From: Phoronis australis | Lineage: Eukaryota > Phoronida > Phoronidae | Length of the DNA: 53,115 nucleotides | Direction of reading: 5' to 3' | NCBI GenBank assembly: GCA_002633005.1 | Contig: NMRA01000250.1 | Location: 481,792-534,906 of the forward strand | Part shown: piece by piece, positions 1 to 12,000 of the stretch | Layout of the letters: each line of letters opens with the position of its first letter | Numbering within the stretch: position 1 is the stretch's first letter | Translations under genes and position numbers: made by a program | The notes under the pieces: generated by a model | Seen by the model: only the letters and a program-made list of their open reading frames with translations | What the model was told of the DNA's origin: nothing | Database searches by the model: none

Positions 1-14
1 GTACGTTTTTCCAG

Positions 15-3000
15 GCCACGAGACAACAGTTCTTCATTCAGGTGCAGTCGATGGACATTTATAAAGGTCTCTATGGCAACTGCACTGAAGATTACCTCTC
101 TATCTCTGAACTACGAAGTGATGGTTCAGAGCACAAGGTAAGTTCACAAGTGTGGATTCTGTAAAACAAAAAACATGATTTTATAATGATTTGCGTTTCA
201 TATATTCATAGAAGTTTGATTGATTGGTAAAGCAGTTTAAAATTCACCGCACTGCACCAACTCAATTTAATGTTCTTGATAAGCCTGAGCAGTAACAGTT
301 TTATAACTTGGCATTTCCACGCTGATTGATTTCAAAAACAAGCCAAATGAAAAGCCACAGAGTTTACTTAAAGCTTCTCTTCCACTCCCCATTTCAGTTA
401 TAAAATCAAAAATTGTGCCCATTCTGATTTTATTTTGATGGTAACTTCATTTTAATGGAGTAATTGAAATCAGTCCTACTGATCGTCAGGTTAATTCCTA
501 TGACATAATTGCAACGATTGCAACGTTCAGATGAAAGATAACTACCGTATTCGCCATAATAACCGCCCAGGGCGCTTAGAAAAGTTTGTTTCGGGGGGGN
601 GGGGGGGCGCTTATTATGACCCTAGGCCGTTGAAACCGGGTCTCCGAAACGGGTGAAAGCGGAACCTAAGATTCTTCATATTTACGCTCTGTGACGTATC
701 TGTAATCTATGAAAGACTTACTACAAAATCGTGGTGCATTGGTATCAAACTTTGCTGCTAAATTACAATCATTTTACAGAAAATTGTGCTGAAAACACAG
801 GGCGAAAACTTGCCAACTGACTGCCTCACAATCGTTGATATGGCAACTTGACTGTTTGAATAAAATACAGTTTCGACTGAAGCAAATTACCTGAAATCCT
901 CCTTAAGTTTTCCAAGTAGCGTCCCTAAGATTTTTAAGTTCCCATGGAGTCAGTATCACGGCAGGTTTAAGTACAAATCTGTGCTACATGGTGCCATCTA
1001 AAAGTATGATCGGCAACATGAGAAAAATGTCTGGACGAACACACGTGTTGTTGTCACGTGATGCTTGTTTTGAAGTTTGTCTGCATTTGTGAGTAAGCGA
1101 GTGCGTGTGTGTCACCAGAGTTCATTTTCCAGAGCAGAGACCGTCTTTTGGCCAGAGCTTCGTAATGTAACGAGTTAGATGTGCATTGTATGTAAAGAAA
1201 TTCGCACAAACAGTCAGCCTAAACCAGAGCGTGTTTCATTCAGCACTTGCCAGTCACGTGCTAAAAACGTTCGACATTTGTCTCGGTAAGGCCCATATTA
1301 GTCGCCGTGTGGCTGGATGCGTAGGTGACTATCTGACAGTTTTTTTTTGTGGTGTAAGGGTGTGTAAGCATTCACTGTCAGTGGTCATTTTATCGGATAT
1401 TTGGCTTAAAATACACCAATTATGGTTAATCAAACAACTCATCTTAAAGATAACGCAAACATTTTTCACAGTATTAGAAACTGTCGGAAATTAGTGTCAA
1501 TGTTCATTTCTTGCCGATGCTATGCTATCCGTTTCATGAATGGATAGTTCCCGACTAATGTCTTTGATGATAGGTTCATGTATGTAGCGTGCGCTTCCTG
1601 GCCACGTGCTTTTAACACTGGCCAAGCTTTTTATTAGTCTTCCATTCGCAGTTTTCAGTCGTGTACACAGAAATTTGGATTTCTGTTGAAAGCGGGAAAT
1701 ATCTACAAAGCAATCCCGTAGACAAGTGCACTACTTCTGTTGTGAAAGGCCAGACCATTGGTCCTCACAAGATCAACAGAACATTTTGTGTTCGTTTTGA
1801 GGCATGGCGGAAGTTTGAAGTGTATAATCACTGTTAAATACCGTCATAGCAGCAAGGCTCGTGGTCTACAAATTCTGCACACAATGATTTTTTTCAGGAC
1901 TGTCGGATATTATTGATAAATTGAAGACGGTACTGTAGAATTTTAGGACTGTAGGTAAGGCATTTTTCGCACGTACACGTTCATGGACTGGGCTCTTATT
2001 TTAGCAAAGTCTAAAAACGCGTGGGGGCGCTTATAGGGGCATGGGCGGTTATTACGGCAAATACGGTAGTAGTGAATTGAAGTGAGCTTTGCGGGGCCTA
2101 GCCAGCCTTATGATATTCTGAAGTGTTCTTTGACAAATAAATACAGCTGTGGACATTGTTCATGGCGATGGCGATTAAATCTATCATGGTACAGGGTAAG
2201 TGACAATTGATTGTAACAGCCAAGTTGTTTTGCAAAATCGCTAATTTTCCATTGAATGGTGTTTATGTCTTTTTCTTAAGTTATTGGACCATGTGTGTGG
2301 ATCACATTCTGATCTTCCCAAACGTTCGTTCAAGTCACAAGGTGAATTAGTAATACACTGGGTAACAATCGTCAACTCCACCGCTCAACAGTCGCACATC
2401 GGCTTTAGGATGATGCTGACTAGTTATTCTGATAGTCCAGGTAAGATATTGATGAGTGGTAGTAGTAGCAAGAACAGCAACAGCAGGTGTTGTAGTAGCA
2501 AATATCGTTTAAACACCTGAAAACAGAAAAGTTACCATTCACGTTGATAGTACAAAACTCTGCAGGTGGTCTGATACACGTCGCATCAGTGTGTGCAGGA
2601 GGCTCAGCCAGGCTGCAAACGTGACCCAGTCTCTCAATAACTTTTTACTCTCGCGACATTTAGGGAGCTGGCGAGGTATGACATTTGACCTATTTTGATT
2701 TAAAAACAGGTCACAAACTCATTCTTCCTGGCGTCGTCTGTGGCTTTTACTCCTTGAAAAGAAAACCTGTCATGAAAACCTGAGGAGACACTCATGCATT
2801 GTGAACATAATTAATTTAAACCTTGAGTTCATATTGCATGTTGAGTTCATATTGCATGTTAAGTTCATATTGCATGTTGAGTTCATATTGCATGTTGAGT
2901 TCATATTGCATGTTGAGTTCATATTGCATGTTGAGTTCATATTGCATGTTGAGTTCATATTGCATGTTGAGTTCATATTGCATGTTGAGTTCATATTGCA

Positions 3001-6000
3001 TGTTGAGTTCATATTGCATGTTGAGTTCATATTGCATGTTGAGTTCATATTGCATGTTGAGTTCATATTGCATGTTGAGTTCATATTGCATGTTGAGTTC
3101 ATATTGCATGTTGAGTTCATATTGCATGTTGAGTTCATATTGCATGTTGANTTGCGTGTTGAGTTCATATTGCGTGTTGAGTTCATATTTCATGTTTGAG
3201 ACAGCTCAACTCAGTTCAGTTATATCCCCCCAGTAGTCCAATCTTGTCTGCCTGGCTCGCACACCACGTCGCAAATGTAAAAAGTTCTTGAGCAACTGGG
3301 TCGCATTTGCAGCCAGGCCCATTGCACCCAACACCTGAAACCATTGTCACAAACGGGATTTGTCTTTTGTCAAAGTAAAGCTCATTCCAGTCCTACATAA
3401 ACATTCCGCAGATTAAGATCTAACTGAGGAGCTTGGGACCAACGGTTTAGCAATGGGGTCCAGTGGTATTTGAACCAAGGCTTTTGAGAACAGGAAGCAG
3501 GCAGTTGACCCACTAGGCCACACGGTCTCCTCCATCTTAATGGCAGGCCTCTGTAAAGCTTTTGAGAAGCCGTTAATCTGGGGATTGCCAGTTTTAACCA
3601 CACCTGCCACTTGCTTGATTGTGTCTTGTCATTGTTGATCTTCTTTGATTAGTTGTATGGTGTTGAAATTCCGCTGCAGTGCTGTAAGATTTGGATTTTT
3701 CTTCTCAAAATTACATCACAGTATTGATTTATTTTTTAATACTTTCCATTGCATCATCTTGGAAATAGTGCGAAAATGCAAAATGCCAAAGGCAAACAAA
3801 AAACTTTATATAACAGTTTTTGAGGATTTACAATATTCAGTTTCACGAAAACCCAATCATATGACGTTCCTCAAGACATGAAAGTAAGCATACAAGTGAC
3901 AATTGATGAGATAATAGCTGCTTTAGTTCACCACCATTATCTAGTGCTGACTAACTCGATCTAACATCAAAATCCCTATATCAGTTCTCTTAATCTATTA
4001 ACGGTTTAAAAATCTTTACCTCAAGTTTCTGTCGTCCAAAATTCTGAGACTAACCAAATTAAGGTTATGTATGACCCTCGAAAAATGGCCAAATTTTTGG
4101 CAAAACTTTGGAACGTCTTATCTTAGAAACGGCTGGTCATATTCTTATGAAACTTTCACATACCGTCCATTTTGTTTTGTTCTCCAAAACGCTGTTCAAA
4201 ATTGTTTTAAATGTTCACTTATGCATGAGCGACTTTTGTGATTTTTATGAATAAAAACTTAAAAGTTGCATAAAACGAAAACGAAATTATAGTTTTAGAA
4301 AATTTACAGCATTTTTGAGATTCCACCTATAACATAATTATATCGAATGAAATTTGTTCTTGTCGTTAATATCGTTCATGTTATCAATGTTGTTCATGTT
4401 ATCAATATTGTGCTTTGGATGGACCTTTTCTCTTTTGCTGATTTTTTCTAAAAAGACACACTCTCGCGACCCAATTAATAACTGATTATTACAAAGTCAA
4501 AAATCAAATATTTACTTTTAATGAGTCAGTTAAAATTTAAAATTTAAGTTAATTTAGTTATTTGGCTTAATACGCTGAGAAGTGGATAAGGTCCTGCATG
4601 ACCTTTTGCTTTGATTTTGAGTTAAGCAAACTGTGATTGTGAGACTGGCAAGACTGCACATTCTATGTGAAACAAACTGAAACCACATTGCATTTCAACA
4701 GATTACAGTCTGGCATTGGTTATCAGGTGTGTAACATAATTTGTGACAAGCCTGTTTGTTTATTGCTGACATTTTGTGTTATCCTAATGGTGTGTGCTGT
4801 TTGAATGTTTGTTATTCCTTGTGTCGATAATTGCTGCTAATCTTAATGTTGGGCCATGTCCTCATAATGTCCCAAGTGTATAAGTTAGCATTTATGTTTT
4901 GTTATCCAACCATTGTGTGTAATTGGTATTTATCAATAAACAGTAACAGAGGGGCAGATATTTTCTTTGTTACTATGGCAACATATTATTAAGAATGATC
5001 AGGGTTTTGTTTATGAAATAGTGACTTAAGATTTAAGTCAGAAATTTGATCTACTGTTGAAGAATTATTAAATCTCCATTTAGCAAAAAAAGAAAGATAC
5101 AGTCTCATAACTGCTAGCTTCTGGGATAACTTCTATAAACCATGTATGATGTGCTCACAATTACTTGGCTAAACCTTTTTCAGCAATTGTGAAGTGGGAA
5201 CACAAGACCAAATAATTGCAGGTTTTCTGGCACTCATTGCACCAGGTGCTGCTCAGGTGGAACCTTTTTATGGTTTATTAATAGTTAAGACCACTCTGAG
5301 GAGCTAAGGCCCTGACTCAAGGTCTAGCACTGTGTCCCAGTGGGGCTCAAGGTCTAGCACTGTGTCCCAGTGGGGCTCAAGGTCTAGCACTGTGTCCCAG
5401 TGAGGCTCAAGGTCTAGCACTGTGTCCCAGTGGGGCTCAAGGTCTATCACGGTGTCCCAGTGTGACTCAAGGGTCTAGCACTGTGTCCCAGTGTGACTCA
5501 AGGTCTAGCACTGTGTCCCAGTGTGACTCAAGGTCTAGCACTGTGTCCCAGTGTGATTCAAGGTCTAGCACTGTGTCCCAGTGTGACTCAAGGTCTAGCA
5601 CTGTGTCCCAGTGTGATTCAAGGTCTAGCACTGTGTCCCAGTGAGACTCGACCTCACGACCTTGAATAAGGGAGCAGACACTTATCCCACTAAGCCTCAC
5701 TTTCAGTCGTGAGTCTTTAGTCTTTCCATGTGACAGACCACAGATTGAGGAACAGAGACATTTACTTCACTATAAACTTACTATGAAAAGCTTACACTAA
5801 CCTGTATGACTTGTTGTGGGCCTGGCAGTTTTATGTTTTACTTGTCTTTGTATCAGCTGATGCTAATTGTGCCACAGTTTTATATAGTAATGAAGCATAA
5901 AAAGGTTCCAGGTGATTCAGTGCAATGGGTCTACCTGAGCAACCTGTGCATGCTTCTTGCAACGTGTACCCGACCCCCTGCAATTAGTTTTTTAAGACAG

Positions 6001-9000
6001 GTATTTGGTCTTGTGCTCCCACTTCTCAGTGACATCACAGGATCACCTGTTGCTTTTCATAGAAAAGCAGTGGAGCGAATATGTTGGTCTAAAAATTGCC
6101 ATCAAAAAGTTTTACCATGTTGACAAAAATTGTCACTGGGTTGCCCAATTATGGTTTCTTTTTATTTCTAGATGGCGGATGTGAGCCTAGGTCTTTACTG
6201 TGCCCAGTAAAGGGCTGGTGTATACCACAGTCTTTAATGTGTGACGGTTTCCCACACTGCACTGATGGTTACGATGAGGGCAGTGCCTACTGCGTAAAAT
6301 GTATGTTGAGTCGGTGGTTTTGTTGGTGGATAGTATGCGCACTTTAAGATATATTGAGTGCTGTTTAGGTAGTGTTACTATTACCTTGGGACATTTGGGA
6401 TTGTGCCAATATCGAAATTTACACACAACCTGTAGCTCTAAAAGAGCTGGAAGCCTATGCAACACTACATGCCTATGCAAACCTCATGTTTTCTATGGTT
6501 GTACTGTGGTCAGAATGGAGGTCATAGGTGCTTTTTGAGCTTTTAAACTGCTTCATTATGCGCCTACATATTTATATGGGGGTGCATATTGCTGTCATCT
6601 CTGTCTGTGCGTCCGGCATCCGCGGCTGTATCTCCTAAAGCCCTTGCAGGATCTTATTGAAATTTATCAGGTGTATTCTTATGGGGTTGACGACAGAGGG
6701 CGATGAGTTTCGGACCGACCTAAATACCGCTGCGCCCCCTGGTGTCAATTTTAATTTTTTACGTTTGCCTCTGTATCTTCAAAGGTCCTCATTTTCATGA
6801 AATTTGGCACATAGGCATCTATTAATGAGGTGACGCTATCCTTTTGTTTTTGGATAGATTTGAGGTATTTTGCGCCACCTAGTGGCCATTTTTACTGCTT
6901 TTAAGTCTCACTGTTTTTTGGTGTCCATCCCTCCATCAACCAAACCGCTCAAAGGATGATTGCGAAAATTGTCATGTATGTTCTTACTATGAAGTGGACG
7001 GCTGACGATGGTTTTCCGACAACTTCAACTACTGTGGCGCCTCCTAGTGGCAATTTTGTTTTTTTGCGCATATGGCTGTATCTCCTAAACCGTTTGCAGG
7101 ATCTTTACTAAATTTAGTAAGTGCATTTATATGATGTTAATAATGCAGGATGACGACTTTAGGACAGATCTGACTACTGGTGTGCCACCTAGTGGCAATT
7201 TTATTTATTTACGTTTACCTCCGTCAAATGTCTTCAATGTATTTTCATAAAATTTGGCCTACAGGCATCTGTTAATGAGGTGACGCCATCTCTCCATTTT
7301 CAGATGGATTCGACCTAGTTCGCGCCACCTAGTGGCCATTTTTACTCTTTTCGAATCTGTTTTTTGGCATCCACTCGTCTATCAACCAAACCGCTTTCAG
7401 GATAATTGTGAAAACTGGCATGTATGTTTCAACTATGAAGTGGACGGCTGACGATGATTTTCCGACTTTGATTACTGTGGCGCCTCCAGTTGGCAGTTTT
7501 TTTGCGCTAATGGCTGTATTTCCTAAACCGTTTGTAGGATCTTTACTTGATTTAGCGAGTGTATTTATATGATGTTGACAAACAACGACGACTTTGGGAC
7601 AGATCTGACCACTCGTGTGCCCCCTAGTGGCAATTTTAGTTTTTTATGTTTACCTCTGTATCTTCAAAGTTCCAAAACAGATTTTCATAAAATTTTGAGT
7701 ATAGGCATCTATTGAAGAGATGATGCTTTGTTCCTGTTTTTGGATGGAATCTAAATATTTTGCGCCACCTAGTGGCCATTTTTGCTGTTTTCAAACCCTG
7801 GTCAACCAAATCCTTCTAGGGATGGTTTTGAAAATTGAAATGTTCTCAGTGTGAAGAGGACGTTTGATGATGGCTACTGACTACTGTGGCGCCTCCTAGT
7901 GGTAGCTCTGTTTTGCATCCATAGCTGTATTTGGATGGACTGTACATTTTTGCGCCATCTAGTGGCCATTTTTATCATACAAATATATAACCCTAAAAGC
8001 ACACCATTTGTGATGTATTCGTGGGCTCATTTCAACGCTTCGTGTTGCTCTTGTTTTGATTTTGAATTAATTTTGATCATTCTTGGCCCACAAATGTAGC
8101 ACTCGGTATATCTTTAATAAGAGAATATTGCTGACTTTGGTGGTTTATTTTTATGTTATGCCTCAGTTAACATTTTTGTCGTGGTGTGTTTTATTGAATT
8201 GAAATTTACAAAGAATGCAAGATATTGATGCCAGGGACCTTGTGCATGATTGGGGAAAAATAAACCGTATTCGTTTACTTTGTAGAAACATGATCGTGAA
8301 ACTTCCAAGTGTAGTGTGAAGAATGTTTGCCATGTTTTGAGATGTAACCACAGTCACTGTGTCAAATAGTCTTCCTCAACTTATTAACCGTACATGTCAC
8401 AACCAAGGATTCATTAGGGTTCAAGAATGAGTTATGGAGTTATGTCTTCATTAGCTCTGCTAATGACTGAAGCATGAAGCACAAAGGTTTTGATTTGCAA
8501 TAACTCTGTTCCATTGTGAATCTCGGAGTGACCGTGAAATTGCAATGTGACAGCGGATATATCACCTATTGATGGATGTTCCAATTTAAGTGTAACAACT
8601 GTACACAAGTATGCTTGAGCTTCCAATTAGTTATGTGGAATACTAATAAAGCTAAAAAGCCATGCACAGAGACCTTTTATTTTGGTCTGTAATTTTGTAG
8701 TTTTACTACAATTTGGGAGTAGACTATAGTCCTTCGTTTAGCTTGCAATTACCCTGCTTTCTGCCTAAAAAGCCTTACTTTTGATTTTGACCACTTACGG
8801 TGAAAAAAAACAGGCCTCAACTTGTTCCTTTACTTAAGAATTGCTTTTGAGAGAGAACTGTAGAATTGTTGGAGGCTACGCTTGCTGCATAAAATGACCG
8901 GCTGGAACAAGCAAATTTATCAAACCTCGAATCTCAAGCACTATCAAACTGTAAGTTCTTCCTTAGCCCACAAATCATAATCCATTAAGAATTTGAAAAA

Positions 9001-12000
9001 AAGAGTGAAGCACAATTTGAGACAGTTTTTTTATTACTGTAAGCAGCAGTCTCAAACAAAATCTTGTGTTTTGACAGAAGGCAGGTTCATAGCATTTTTA
9101 TGCGCCAACATATTTATGTGTGGAGTGGATGCATTAGGCCATCATTTCTGTCTGTCCGTCTGGCGTCCGCTTCTCTATCTTCAAAACCCTTTGATGTATG
9201 TTCATGAAATTTTGCGCTTTTTCCTTTCATTGATGGGACGGCGTGAGCAAACTTTCAGACGGATCCGACTACCGGTGTGCCCCCTAGTGGCAATTTTAGT
9301 TTTTTACGCTTACCTGTGTATCTTCAAAGGTCCTCAACGTATTTTCATAAAATTTGGTATATAGGCTTTAAGTAGTTAGATGGCGCTATCCTCCTGTTTT
9401 CGTATGGATTCCACGTAGTTTGCACCACCTAGTGGCCCTTGTTACTGTTTTCGAGCCTGTTTTTTGGCATCCACTCCTCTATCAACCAAACGGCTGAAAG
9501 GATGATTGCGAAAATTGGCATGTGTGTTCTTGCTATAAAGAGGATGCCTCATGGCAATTTTCCGACAAACGTTGACAACTGTGGCGCCTCCTAGTGGCAG
9601 TTTTGTTTTTTTCTCTGAAGTTTCTCGACAGATTGTTATGAAATTTGATAAATAGCTTTCTGAAGCGATGACATGTTCTTGTTTTCAGTTGGATTTGACA
9701 TTTTTTGCCATCTAATGGCCATTTTATGATACAAATAAACAACCCTAGAAGCACCCTGTTTGCATTGCACTCATGGGCACATTTCAATGCTCTGCGTTTC
9801 TCTTGGTATTGGCTTCAATGGCTATTACATTTGCTGAAAAGTTGGATCGATTCTCAAAGTTAGAGCTTGGCATGGTAACCTTCACCTTCATTGTTATTAG
9901 TTTCTTTATGTGTTTCAAATGAACATTATACACCAAAGTCTCCAATATTTTCCCGAAATTTGTGTCATCTTTTTTTCTTTGCCAAGAAACAGCTTCATCT
10001 CGCTTTACTGATGCTTTCAAACATGCAGTGCATTGTGGGAGTTTCTGCCAAGTCAAGCATACTCTTCTGTTTTCTGTGAGACCGCTGTTGCCTTATTTCT
10101 ACCGATTTCAAACTGGCAATGCATTGTGGGAGCTTTTTGAAAGTGTCGTGCCATTCTGATTCCTATGAATCAAACCAGTTGACCTCGTTACTCGTGATTT
10201 CAAGCATGCAATGCATTGTGGATTTTTTTGCGAAACATCTTGTGTCATTCTGTTTCTTTTGAAACGGGATGAACTCTGGAACTGCTAATGTACTAATGTA
10301 ATGTGGGAGCTGTTCTTTAGGATATTTGTCTATCCTCTGTTCTACCTGCACTTGAGCAAAATTGAGAAATTGTAATTAATATGCATCTAAGTCCTTAACT
10401 CAGATACAAGCCTCAGTTGCACCAACATGTAACCACTTACTGCCTGAGTTACACCAACATGTGACCACTTACTGCTATAACATTAGTCTCAACTTGATCC
10501 TTACTTAGTGATTTCTGAGTTTTGAAAGGACTTACGTTTTGTTACTTTTTACATTTAAGTTCACTAATTTTAACTTATAACAAGTCTAAGATTTGTCTCA
10601 ACTTTCAAACTTTGAAACTTCCATCTCAGTTAAGTTAGTCAAAATTAAAACAAACCTTACTAATGAAAAACTTATGAACTCTTTCTTGAAACGGTCTTGA
10701 GACAAATGTAATTTTCATTTTAAAATTTTCTGAAATTTTAAAATTTGTTTTAGCTCAAGTCAAGTCAATTTCATTTATTCCATAGCATTTTAAAAAAAAT
10801 ATAAAACAGTAATGCAATTAAATGATAATATAACATGTATGAAAAGGAGGAGACAAGAAGTGACCTTTGAAATCAGCTGACCACAATAAGCGTGCTGCCT
10901 TAGGCAAAGATCTTTAGCCGCAATTTTCTGTCAAGGGCATTGAAAAAAGGTTCTCTATGCCCGAGTGTCTTTAGTAGTAAACGCCATCATGAGTTGCTAT
11001 GCCTCACTGACTGAAATGCATGACTCTGAATTGGTTTGTTCTCAGCTACACCTGCAGCCCCACCTGCCCCAAGTTTGCGTTCAACAGTGGTTGATCCCAC
11101 CAGCAGTGTGAGTGAGTCGGAGACGTTCTGGTTCATCGCTATGTTAGGAATCATCGTCATTAGCATCCTAGGTGCCATTGCGGCTGTTGTACGTAGGAAG
11201 CACATCGAGCGGCGTCAGCGTGAGTGTAAAATTATGGTAGATGACTTGGTAAAGTATGATGTATGTTGTGCCGGATTTACGGGTCATAATCGGAGGCTTT
11301 AAATTCCCTGCGGAGGGCACAACCAAAAAAAGCTTGCAAACAAACCCAAAACAGCACCACTACCGTGAGTAAAGTTTAAATCTCTCCAGAACAAAATCGT
11401 AGATCTGCCACTGTTATGTAAGATTTTGGACACCATAGGACACCATATGGAGGACGGGGGAAATTTTGTTGCCTCATTTTTTTTGTAAGTGATGTATAGT
11501 TACCAAAGTGATGGTTTGCTATGTTACAGTTTTATACTACAGCTACCAAAAGACGATATTTTGAAAAATTGTGGGCATTTGAAAAATCTCAATCAGTAGA
11601 ACCCCTTAAAACCGGAAAGAGCGCAATTTTGACTATCATCTTTTTTAAATTGGTGAGCTTTTACCGCAGTTACCTAGTTTTTGTGTTACTTCCAGCGAGG
11701 TTCACGTTGGCTCTGATTCATTACCCATATGTGACCTTTTTAAGAAAAATGTGTTTGGTGATTTGCACGTAAAACTGAGTTTACCTGAAGCCTTTTATAT
11801 CAGGCGTGACATTGTACTGTATTATGTTGTAGGTCTGACGAGCAGCCAAACGGACGAACCTGAAGACACGCCCACTTACAACCGGCAAGAGAGTGCATTG
11901 AGTACTGGATCAGCCATGAACAATGTTGGTAAGTTACTCTCATACATGGTACATCACTGGGGTTCATAGTTTTACTACACAATGAGAATGTGCATGCCTC

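Noticed and set aside
2770-3236. Four overlapping 125-138-residue open frames on both strands
   Set aside because: All arise from the 18-bp minisatellite, whose length is a multiple of three; there is no splice context or family resemblance.
5806-6123. A 105-residue plus-strand frame just before the LDLa exon
   Set aside because: It is intronic relative to a phase-consistent gene model, and its residues resemble no domain.
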